Origin: CAXXOK01 sp035353235
GTDB taxonomy: Bacteria; Bacillota; Clostridia; Christensenellales; Aristaeellaceae
DNA length: 6,248 bases
Assembly: GCA_035353235.1 (NCBI GenBank)
Contig: DAOPZG010000144.1
Span: forward strand, 1 to 6,248
Direction: 5' to 3'
The notes under the pieces are model-generated. The model did not search any database and had not been told where the DNA came from. It saw only the letters and a program-made list of their open reading frames with translations. The position numbers and the translations under genes were made by a program. Below are positions 1-5,215 of the stretch, piece by piece (position 1 is the first letter of the stretch; each line of letters begins with the position of its first letter).

Positions 1-194
1 TTTACAGGGCCGCTTGCGTCTACCGCCTGTTGGATAACCGTAGACACCTTTTCCGTCATGTTATCCGTGTCGATGTTGGTCAGTACGGCATTCAGGGTCT
101 TTTGCAGCGCATACACATACTCGATCAGCGAGCGAAGTTTTTCATCGGAGGTCTTTTTTGAATCAATGTCGGGAAGTTTCACGTCATATCTCAT
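1..194 (-). CDS. Small phage tail-region protein, N-terminal part
   Basis: This partial gene starts at an ATG at 194-192 and runs off the left window edge after 64 codons, with no stop. The visible protein begins MRYDVKLPDIDS and continues with a likely helix (DEKLRSLIEYVYALQKTLNAVL) and a second one (MTEKVSTVIQQAVDA). From memory, small proteins starting with a K-L-P-D motif and a helix ending in L-N often follow tail genes in Bacillota phages, but I cannot name a function. The start overlaps the end of the upstream tail gene by 11 bases, which suggests translational coupling. A modest ribosome binding site (GGGAAG, 203-208) lies 8 bases before the ATG. An ATG at 187-185 is rejected because it meets a stop after two codons. 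Confidence 0.72.
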   Translation of the reverse strand, partial: MRYDVKLPDIDSKKTSDEKLRSLIEYVYALQKTLNAVLTNIDTDNMTEKVSTVIQQAVDASGPV

Positions 195-1908
195 ACTTAT
201 CACTTCCCGCAGAGGTTCGTTTTACGATTGAATAGAGAGAAAAGTCGCCGTGTCCCTGAATACGAAGCTTGATTGTGCGGCAACGTTTCGTGGATATGGG
301 GAGAACCATGCTTTGCGGATGAATAATGGATGATTGATATACTTCGATCCATGAACCGATTCCGTTATATTGGATTGACACCTTCATATTGCTCCCTAAA
401 GCAAGTTCCATGGCAATCTGTATGCCGGAAATATACTTCGTATATGGCGAGTCTGTGCCAATATCCCCGGTTTCAAGCATCCATTCCAGCGGGCTTTCCG
501 AGGTTTTCCCGGCATCACCGTAGCCATCCAGCGATCCACGAACGCTGAATAACGTATTGTCAGCGATAAAATAGAGTTCGTTCCCAAGAGGTACAAACCA
601 GCGGATGTTTATAGTATCTTCCTTGCTCCATATCTGGTTCTCGGTGTCATAAACAAATAGGGTATGTTGGCCGCTTTCATCTTCCATGCAAATGTAATAA
701 AACCGGCTCCATGCGCCAGCAACCGCGTTTTTATACTGGATATTGCCCAGCGCTGTTGATATGCCATTTGGTAATGACTGCCCAAAGGAGCACACATCGT
801 TCAGTGATTTATAATACAGAACTTCATTTACCACACACAGGCTCTTATCTGAACCCTTTGCCACTCCACGCGCCCCGGTATCGGAAAGGGTGAAGTTGCT
901 CGGGATGCTTCCAAGAATCTGATGAATGATGTTCTCTTTGAAGAAAAATACATTTCCGAGGTGTGTCGCCGCGCCTGTAAAGGAACCAGCGCTACCCACG
1001 GTCACGGCGTAGCTGTCGGAAGCAAGGCCCATGTATTGCCGCCAGTTCTTTGCGTCGCCGAGCGCGCAGGCGTAAATTTCATTGTTCGCGCTGTTACATC
1101 CCCAAAGACGGTTATTGCTTTCGGTGATAAATTCCATGTCAGGTGTTTCCCGCGATACTGTAACGGAATTACTGTTGCTGGTTATAGCGTTTTGAATGAG
1201 CGCAGTAATCACAATCCAATCATCCCCGCGCGAGACAATATAAAAATCACCATTCAAAGCGCTGTTATCCATCCCGGCAATCGTAACACCGTCATACTGT
1301 GCAAAATTGGCGCCAATTCCAGCGGAACTGATCTTCACATATACCGTTTGAATACTCGTCCACATGGTTTGGCTTGTGCTGTACTGTTTCAGGATGGGCT
1401 TTTCCCCGCTGGTGTCCAGCCAGTAATCACCGTTGGCGGGCGACGCAGGGGCCGTTGTGCTTACGGTGTAGTTGCTGTAGACAGCACCATCAGAACGGCA
1501 CAGGACGGCGCTTACCGTACCGGCGCTCGTATAGTGCGCCTCCAGCGATCCGAATTCGCCGGTTCTGGTGTTGTAATACACCTTGTCCGGCCAGATGATA
1601 ATGTTCGCGCCCATGCGAAAGACTTTTTTCTCGGAATCCGTTACTGTGCCGACGACATTTCCATCATAGTAAAGGGTTGTTCCGTCAATCCATCCGAGTT
1701 TATCATTGGCAAAAATGCCGTTTGCTTTTGTGAGCTTTCGCAGGATTCCACGGGAACGGCGCGGGCGAACAACCGGCAGAAATTCGCCGGTGATATTCTT
1801 CTGGTCGAAGAACTCCGTTGATCCTATTTTCATCCCATGGTTATATCCGGTGAACCCGGTCACTCCATCCATGGTGGATGAGATAGACTGTAAAGACGGA
1901 AGTTCCAT
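184..1908 (-). CDS. P22 gp10-like DNA-stabilisation / tail hub protein (beta-rich)
   Basis: A 574-residue protein, probably part of the tail machine that closes the portal channel after DNA packaging. The N-terminus is a short G-rich segment (residues 10-30) and an arginine patch (VVRPRRSRG, 46-54). Then come repeated short beta-strand blocks of the type 'x-LYY-x-G' (78-83), 'ANIIIWPDKVYYN' (101-113), 'NNRLWGCNSANNEIYACALGD' region (265-285), 'GNVFFFKENIIHQILG' (318-333), 'NEVLYYKSLNDV' (361-372) and 'GNELYFIADNTLFSV' (442-456). Such spacing fits a beta-propeller, as known for the P22 gp10 hub. Residues about 155-193 (NGDYWLDTS, then W183) look like an inserted small module. The C-terminal 100 residues are a separate beta domain. 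The position after the connector gene matches P22 order (gp4 then gp10). Length exceeds P22 gp10 (about 470), and identity is clearly low, so this is a fold-and-context call. The start has AAAGGAG at 1918-1924, 9 bases upstream. A generic virion structural protein remains possible. Confidence 0.6.
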   Translation of the reverse strand: MELPSLQSISSTMDGVTGFTGYNHGMKIGSTEFFDQKNITGEFLPVVRPRRSRGILRKLTKANGIFANDKLGWIDGTTLYYDGNVVGTVTDSEKKVFRMGANIIIWPDKVYYNTRTGEFGSLEAHYTSAGTVSAVLCRSDGAVYSNYTVSTTAPASPANGDYWLDTSGEKPILKQYSTSQTMWTSIQTVYVKISSAGIGANFAQYDGVTIAGMDNSALNGDFYIVSRGDDWIVITALIQNAITSNSNSVTVSRETPDMEFITESNNRLWGCNSANNEIYACALGDAKNWRQYMGLASDSYAVTVGSAGSFTGAATHLGNVFFFKENIIHQILGSIPSNFTLSDTGARGVAKGSDKSLCVVNEVLYYKSLNDVCSFGQSLPNGISTALGNIQYKNAVAGAWSRFYYICMEDESGQHTLFVYDTENQIWSKEDTINIRWFVPLGNELYFIADNTLFSVRGSLDGYGDAGKTSESPLEWMLETGDIGTDSPYTKYISGIQIAMELALGSNMKVSIQYNGIGSWIEVYQSSIIHPQSMVLPISTKRCRTIKLRIQGHGDFSLYSIVKRTSAGSDKYEI

Positions 1909-1924
1909 AGGCCAGTGCTCCTTT

Positions 1925-2293
1925 CTACACCCGGATTTCTCCGCTTTTCAGGAAAACGTGATTGTTGGCCACGTTCGCCGCATATGCGTTGTAATAACTG
2001 TTGAATAGCTGCATCTCGTTACCATAACGGTCAAATTCCTGATTGGATTTATCCACCATTGCGGATAACCAATACATATAGATCTGATCGAACGGAAACG
2101 GAACCAGCAGAGGCGTATCAAGGCTCGTATCAATGGTATAGGGTTCTGCGATTGTTTTCATTCCATCCCGATCCCGATGGATTGTGTTGCTGATCTGACC
2201 ATCCACTTCACTCAGCCATCCGATCAGAACTGTCTGGTTGTACTGACTGGGGTTCATATCCTGAAACTGTGCCAGTAGTTTGCCGATTGTCAT
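1925..2293 (-). CDS. Head-tail connector (P22 gp4 / head-completion-like) protein
   Basis: A 122-residue protein that probably docks under the portal ring and joins head to tail. It shows the usual layout of small phage connector proteins: an N-terminal helix (MTIGKLLAQFQDMNP), then QYNQTVLIGWLSEVDGQI (17-34), a middle stretch ending in LLVPFPFDQIYMYWLSAMVD (62-81), and a helix with an FNSYYNAYAANV motif near 97-108. The 'WLSxxDGQI...PFxxIYxxWLxAxxD...FNxxY' pattern is, from memory, typical of the connector that follows the capsid genes in Bacillota phages. The ATG at 2293 has GGAG at 2302-2305, 8 bases upstream. The stop TAG is directly followed by the ribosome binding site of the tail gene, so the two are probably co-translated. 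A hairpin separates this gene from the head gene upstream. Whether it is closer to P22 gp4 or to the adaptor fold of siphophages cannot be told by eye. Confidence 0.72.
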   Translation of the reverse strand: MTIGKLLAQFQDMNPSQYNQTVLIGWLSEVDGQISNTIHRDRDGMKTIAEPYTIDTSLDTPLLVPFPFDQIYMYWLSAMVDKSNQEFDRYGNEMQLFNSYYNAYAANVANNHVFLKSGEIRV

Positions 2294-2359
2294 ATCATCA
2301 GCTCCATTCAGCGGTGTACCAGTCCTGCCCTGGCTACTGTCTTTATCAACACCACATAA

Positions 2360-2379
2360 AGAGGGGCTTTTGCCCCTCT
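2360..2379 (-). terminator. Terminator-like hairpin after the small head gene
   Basis: An 8-base-pair perfect stem (AGAGGGGC / GCCCCTCT) with a 4-base loop, starting 4 bases past the stop codon of the upstream gene. On the minus strand the stem is followed by TTTATG, a weak T-tract; on the plus strand no T-run follows. It therefore fits a leaky intrinsic terminator or a 3'-end stabiliser between head genes and tail genes. The remaining gap (2294-2359) holds only the connector ribosome binding site; I see no clear -35/-10 promoter pair there. Confidence 0.6.
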
Positions 2380-2383
2380 GGGA

Positions 2384-2800
2384 TTAATTCAGTTCGGGTG
2401 CATCGGCGTTTAAGCGCCTTGCCGTTTCCTCAATCAAGCGCATCGTCGCGGCATCCTGTGTCATGCTTTCTTTGATGGTCATGTAGACGTAGTAAGGAAC
2501 CACGATGGGAATACCTCGAGGCAACAGGGACTTGACGCCATTTACAATGACGAGCAGATCGCGGCTGTACCGTCCGTTGTCTTTGAACAACTGGATTTTT
2601 ACCATCTGCCTCGGGTTATCGCCTTCGTAATCCTCGCCAGAAGGAATCGTTTTCCCCTTCGCGTTCAACTTGCTGTTCGCTTCGGCGAGCTGTGCTTTCA
2701 GGAGAGCAATTTCATCACTCTCGGAAGATGTCGAAGGCGCGGCAGGAATGGTTTCGGTATTGGACGTTTCGGTTTCAGGAATGTCGGCGGTTTTCTTCAT
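2384..2800 (-). CDS. Small head protein downstream of capsid, function unknown
   Basis: A 138-residue protein in three visible parts. Residues 1-30 are an acidic Ser/Thr/Pro/Glu-rich flexible stretch. Residues about 31-50 (DEIALLKAQLAEANSKLNAK) are a heptad-like coiled coil that could drive oligomerisation. Residues about 65-138 form a compact domain: two strands (MVKIQLFKDNG, LLVIVNGVKSLLPRG), the motif GIPIVVPYYVY, then a C-terminal helix. The 'V-NG-x-(5)-RG-x-x-x-x-VP' core resembles, from memory, small proteins that follow capsid genes in Bacillota phages, usually left unnamed. Its place right after the major capsid gene would suit a capsid decoration, head-fibre or minor head protein, but this is inference. 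The start at 2800 is chosen because AAGGGAG (2809-2815) lies 8 bases away; an in-frame ATG at 2806 sits only 2 bases from it, and one at 2836 would come before it. Confidence 0.7.
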   Translation of the reverse strand: MKKTADIPETETSNTETIPAAPSTSSESDEIALLKAQLAEANSKLNAKGKTIPSGEDYEGDNPRQMVKIQLFKDNGRYSRDLLVIVNGVKSLLPRGIPIVVPYYVYMTIKESMTQDAATMRLIEETARRLNADAPELN

Positions 2801-2808
2801 ATCCATTT

Positions 2809-2815
2809 CTCCCTT
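2809..2815 (-). promoter_or_regulatory. Ribosome binding site that decides the 2800 start
   Basis: AAGGGAG on the minus strand, 8 bases before the ATG at 2800. Part of it (2811-2815) can pair with 2820-2824 in a small stem (CCCTT/AAGGG, 4-base loop). That stem cannot coexist with the full GC-rich hairpin at 2822-2851, because bases 2822-2824 are shared. Confidence 0.6.
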
Positions 2816-2821
2816 CAGGAA

Positions 2822-2851
2822 GGGGCGCGGCGGCAATCCCCGACGCGCCCC
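2822..2851 (-). other. GC-rich hairpin directly after the capsid gene
   Basis: An 8-base-pair perfect outer stem (GGGGCGCG 2822-2829 with CGCGCCCC 2844-2851), one G-A mismatch, and a 3-base-pair inner stem (2831-2833 with 2840-2842) around a 6-base loop. It begins 6 bases after the capsid stop codon on the minus strand. Only TT follows the stem, so it is a poor intrinsic terminator. It is more likely a 3'-stabilising or pausing structure for the highly expressed capsid message, or a translational switch for the next gene. Confidence 0.6.
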
Positions 2852-2857
2852 AATTTG

Positions 2858-4192
2858 TTAGTTGCTCTCGGCAATCATGCTCATACTGGTCGTATGTTCG
2901 ACGCGGATCATGTACGCCTCGATCAGACGTTCAGTCACCTTTGTCGCTTTCCAGCCGATGGAGCCGACGAGGTTCAACTCGTCCTTGTAGCCCAGCGGCT
3001 TCACGACGTGCTGCAAACCCATGTTGGCCAGTTCAGTCGTGCCGTAAGCGTTCATGGCGATAAACACCGTGCAGTAGATTGCGCTGCCGTCGCGCCCCGC
3101 GCCATAACCGCAAACCATGGAGTTCACGGGGACGTTTTTCACAGCCGCAGACACCACAAACTTCGCGGTGCCCGGATCGCCAGCAGTTACGCTGACGAGC
3201 GTAGCCTCGTTACCGCCGACGTACATCTTCACCGTACCAGCCGCGATCTTTGCGGTCAACTCTGCGGCCTGTGCGACGGTGATCGCCTCATTGGTGTAGA
3301 TGCTCGTGCTACCTGTGGCATCCAGAGCGGTTTTCAGGCTCATGCGGCATACACCGTTCCCGGCGCTTCCGAAGAAGTATTCGGGGCCAATGATCTTGGC
3401 TTCGGTCGTTTCCATGAACCCGGCATCGTACATTTTACCCGCAGAGCCGTTGTAGATTTTCTCCGGGTTCACGTACTTCTGCGCTTCCAGCCATTCTTTA
3501 TTGCCCATCATATCGGCAATGGTGTCCGGGTGGATGATGCAAGGGTACAGGCCGCTGATCTTCTTCGCGTTGTTCCGTTTCTGGATATTAACCGCTTTGC
3601 GTACCACGGAAGGCGTGAACTTGCAGTTCATGTTGAGGTTCGCACGAAGCAGGACTTCGGTTTCAACGTCGCTCACCACCTGCGGAGCAAACATCTTGTT
3701 TGTGCCGCCGCACACAACCTCGCGGCTGATGGTGTCCAGCGTGCGGCCTGCCTGACTCCCCAGTTCAACCGTCGCGCGTTCAGCCATAGGATCAATGGCA
3801 GTAGCGGCCAGAATATCCGTATACGGAACGAAATCGCCGAATTGCTCAATCGTAGCCTGAATCGAGTGCGCGGACAGTTTGCTGCCGATGGGGACTTTGC
3901 CTTCCACAATAGGCGTAAGCGCCTTCGGCAGAGGATCGAAGTAACGGAACTCAATCGTTTTGCCACTACCGGCAGGGATGGGGTAACTGGAAGCGTACCG
4001 ATCATACAGCAGTTCAGGCTCGGCGAAGTCGAGCAACCGTTGATGGTAGTACGTTTTCATTTCGTCGGTCAGTTCCGGGTTAGTGCTCTTGTTGAGCACA
4101 TCATCAAACAGATGAAGGTTCAACGGCATCGAAGGGGCGAAACCTGCCGCAATGTCAATCATGGGCAGGATCATCAGTTCGTTCGTATACAT
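2858..4192 (-). CDS. Major capsid protein, N4-gp56 family
   Basis: A 444-residue coat protein forming the icosahedral shell, predicted to have the HK97 fold. Recognisable family blocks are ELTDEMKTYY (40-49), GKTIEFRYFDPLPKALTPIVEGKVP (77-101), IEQFGDFVPYTD (115-126), the helix AERATVELGSQAGRTLD (137-153), and the C-terminal AYGTTEL...LQHVVKPLG...GSIGWKATKVTERLIEAYMIRVE (382-432). Residues about 275-365 are a beta-rich stretch between the 'EAKIIGPEYF' strand and the C-terminal core, and look like an insertion domain. Residues 22-31 (MPLNLHLFDD) resemble the Prp cleavage site of L27, so the N-terminal 29 residues may be removed in maturation. The start at 4192 is chosen from GAGAGGG at 4199-4205, 6 bases upstream. 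The frame stays open to 4390, but that part lies inside the scaffold gene. An internal ATG at 4129 has no good ribosome binding site. The gene follows scaffold after 43 bases. Confidence 0.9.
   Translation of the reverse strand: MYTNELMILPMIDIAAGFAPSMPLNLHLFDDVLNKSTNPELTDEMKTYYHQRLLDFAEPELLYDRYASSYPIPAGSGKTIEFRYFDPLPKALTPIVEGKVPIGSKLSAHSIQATIEQFGDFVPYTDILAATAIDPMAERATVELGSQAGRTLDTISREVVCGGTNKMFAPQVVSDVETEVLLRANLNMNCKFTPSVVRKAVNIQKRNNAKKISGLYPCIIHPDTIADMMGNKEWLEAQKYVNPEKIYNGSAGKMYDAGFMETTEAKIIGPEYFFGSAGNGVCRMSLKTALDATGSTSIYTNEAITVAQAAELTAKIAAGTVKMYVGGNEATLVSVTAGDPGTAKFVVSAAVKNVPVNSMVCGYGAGRDGSAIYCTVFIAMNAYGTTELANMGLQHVVKPLGYKDELNLVGSIGWKATKVTERLIEAYMIRVEHTTSMSMIAESN
4100..4129 (-). other. Candidate Prp-type cleavage site in the capsid protein
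   Basis: Encodes MPLNLHLFDD, capsid residues 22-31. It matches the L27/80alpha pattern K-L-N-L-Q-F/H-F-A at L-N-L and the final F; K becomes P, Q becomes H and the next position is L. The expected cut is after F29. The match is looser than in the scaffold, so this is a candidate only. Confidence 0.45.
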
Positions 4193-4198
4193 AGGCTT

Positions 4199-4205
4199 CC
4201 CTCTC
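4199..4205 (-). promoter_or_regulatory. Ribosome binding site of the capsid gene
   Basis: GAGAGGG on the minus strand, 6 bases before the ATG at 4192, in the 43-base gap after the scaffold stop. It is the main reason to choose this start over the longer open frame inside scaffold and over the internal ATG at 4129. Confidence 0.75.
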
Positions 4206-4235
4206 TTTCGTTCGTTTGGGGAGCCGCATAGACCA

Positions 4236-5129
4236 TTACAGTTGTACGACTTCCCCCCGGAGAGCACGGCGTGCATAGTCGTCGCGCTCCTCGCGTGTGA
4301 GTTTGCTGACATCCTTTTTCGTGTTCGCGGGGATGCTGTTGTGCAGCCCGTTTTCAGCCGGGCGAACACCTCTCGCACGAATGGTGTCAAGCGTTTGTTG
4401 CTGGGTCATTTTTGCGATAATTCCGCTTGCGGCGGCAATTCTCGCATCGCGCCGATCCGGGTGAACGGTTTCATACGCGGTCTGAACATCGACCAGATTA
4501 CTGGCCATCAGCTGGAAGAACCGTTCTCCAGTATCCGGATCATTCATCTCAGCGATAAGATCAAGATCAGGGTATACGGCTTTCGCCTTATCCGCCTGTC
4601 CATTCCATTCGTTGAGCTTCTTGTCGCGCGCTTCGTCGCGCGCACGGACTTCTTCTTCCTGATTCTTGCGGGCAAGCTCGGATTCCAGCTCCTTTACGTG
4701 CTTGAGCTGCTCGACGGTCATACCGCGCTCCTCGGCCTCCTGCTCGAAATAGGCATCGTCCGCGTCAATTGCTTTTGTAAGAGACTGCAAATCGCCGGGC
4801 TTTACGCCATATTTCGCCTCAAGCTTTGCCATAACGGGATTGAGTTCATTCAACCGCGCCTCGGTGTGCTTTGTGGCCTTGAATCTCGCGTCCATTTGCT
4901 TGTTGAAATCCGCAGAATACAAATCTTTGTAATCTGACTTGAATTTCTCGTAAGCGGCAAGACGCTCGTCGCCTTTGTCCGTGCTTACCTGTGCTCCGGG
5001 CTGTGCTTCGGGTGCAGTTGCGCCATTCGCCGCGCCAGACGCGCCATCTGCCGCCGCGCCAGTTCCAACACCAGTTCCAACACCAACGCCAGCCCCGCCA
5101 TCGAAGAAACGAAGATTGAGCTTTATCAT
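4236..5129 (-). CDS. Capsid scaffold protein with Prp-type N-terminal site
   Basis: A 297-residue internal scaffold that would guide coat assembly and then leave or be degraded. Residues 1-11 are MIKLNLRFFDG, almost the N-terminal extension of ribosomal protein L27. Residues 11-50 are a Gly/Ala-rich disordered stretch with two exact VGTG repeats (17-24). Residues 52-110 are charged helices (DERLAAYEKFKSDYKDLY, ARLNELNPVMAKLEAKYG). Residues about 125-185 are very Glu/Lys/Arg-rich, coiled-coil-like (EQLKHVKELESELARKNQEEE...). Residues about 230-250 are helical, and the C-terminus (KLTREERDDYARRALRGEVVQL) is an amphipathic basic helix, where P22-type scaffolds bind coat. High charge, coiled coil, position between portal and capsid and lack of other domains fit the scaffold family. 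The start has AGGAGG (5135-5140) 5 bases upstream. Functional assignment rests on architecture and position rather than on a conserved enzyme motif. Confidence 0.85.
   Translation of the reverse strand: MIKLNLRFFDGGAGVGVGTGVGTGAAADGASGAANGATAPEAQPGAQVSTDKGDERLAAYEKFKSDYKDLYSADFNKQMDARFKATKHTEARLNELNPVMAKLEAKYGVKPGDLQSLTKAIDADDAYFEQEAEERGMTVEQLKHVKELESELARKNQEEEVRARDEARDKKLNEWNGQADKAKAVYPDLDLIAEMNDPDTGERFFQLMASNLVDVQTAYETVHPDRRDARIAAASGIIAKMTQQQTLDTIRARGVRPAENGLHNSIPANTKKDVSKLTREERDDYARRALRGEVVQL
5059..5082 (-). repeat. Two exact 12-base tandem repeats in scaffold
   Basis: Two perfect copies of CCAGTTCCAACA (plus strand) lie head to tail and encode the VGTG-VGTG part of the disordered scaffold N-terminus. 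The unit is four codons, so gain or loss of a copy would keep the frame. The next bases (CCAACGCC) look like a decayed partial copy. Confidence 0.85.
5103..5129 (-). other. Candidate Prp cleavage site at scaffold N-terminus
   Basis: Encodes MIKLNLRFF, followed by DGG. Known L27 extensions read MLKLNLQFF before the cut and Ala after it. The nine-residue match has two differences, both fairly conservative (L2I, Q7R), and the expected cut is after F9. The residue after the cut is Asp instead of Ala. Confidence 0.75.
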
Positions 5130-5134
5130 GTTTT

Positions 5135-5140
5135 CCTCCT
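5135..5140 (-). promoter_or_regulatory. Strong ribosome binding site of scaffold, beside a GAAA hairpin
   Basis: A perfect AGGAGG lies 5 bases before the scaffold ATG. Immediately upstream on the RNA, 5141-5150 reads GCC-GAAA-GGC, a 3-base-pair stem capped by a GNRA-type tetraloop, so the site sits next to the hairpin cluster at 5148-5214 but is not itself paired in it. Confidence 0.75.
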
Positions 5141-5147
5141 GCCTTTC

Positions 5148-5214
5148 GGCCTGCTGTCTTTCCAGCGTGTCTGTAATGCCCGATAGGGCCTGCCGTCTAT
5201 CCGGCGTGTCTACA
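5148..5214 (-). repeat. 39-base-period duplicated hairpin unit between protease and scaffold
   Basis: Copy one spans 5148-5175 and copy two 5187-5214; 23 of 28 positions agree. Each copy folds a 4-base-pair stem with a 6-base loop: 5153-5156 with 5163-5166 (GCTG/CAGC), and 5192-5195 with 5202-5205 (GCCG/CGGC). The differing third pair (T-A against C-G) is compensatory, so the stem is kept while the sequence changes. A further small hairpin flanks each copy: GCCC-GATA-GGGC on the plus strand at 5178-5189, and the GCC/GGC stem at 5141-5150. The repeat fills almost the whole 86-base gap between the two genes. No T-tract follows, so it is not a plain terminator. Confidence 0.65.
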
Positions 5215-5215
5215 G

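Noticed and set aside
922..1821. A 299-codon open frame on the plus strand, opposite the tail protein gene
   Set aside because: It lies wholly within the 574-residue gene on the other strand, resembles no family I know, and has no sensible neighbours on its strand.
2294..2383. A promoter for the connector and tail genes in this gap
   Set aside because: A TTGATA-like hexamer is present on the minus strand, but no -10 box lies at a suitable distance. Only the hairpin and a ribosome binding site can be supported.
2801..2836. Longer start of the small head gene at 2836 or 2806
   Set aside because: The 2836 start lies inside the GC-rich hairpin and upstream of the ribosome binding site; the 2806 start is only 2 bases from it. 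The ATG at 2800 has proper spacing.
2855..4231. A 458-codon open frame on the plus strand, opposite the capsid gene
   Set aside because: It mirrors the capsid gene almost end to end, is rich in His, Arg and Ala, has no recognisable domain, and the minus-strand frame has clear family motifs. It is a codon-bias shadow.
4193..4390. N-terminal extension of the capsid frame to an ATG at 4390
   Set aside because: Most of it lies inside the 3' end of the scaffold gene in another frame, its sequence is Arg/Ser/Cys-rich and unlike a capsid, and a good ribosome binding site supports the start at 4192.
4152..4937. A 261-codon hydrophobic open frame on the plus strand, opposite scaffold
   Set aside because: Its Leu/Ile/Phe richness is what results from reading a Glu/Lys-rich coiled-coil gene backwards. 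It is not a credible membrane protein.
5148..5214. A CRISPR-like repeat pair
   Set aside because: There are only two imperfect copies with an 11-base gap, no unique spacer of normal length, and each copy carries its own hairpin between structural genes.
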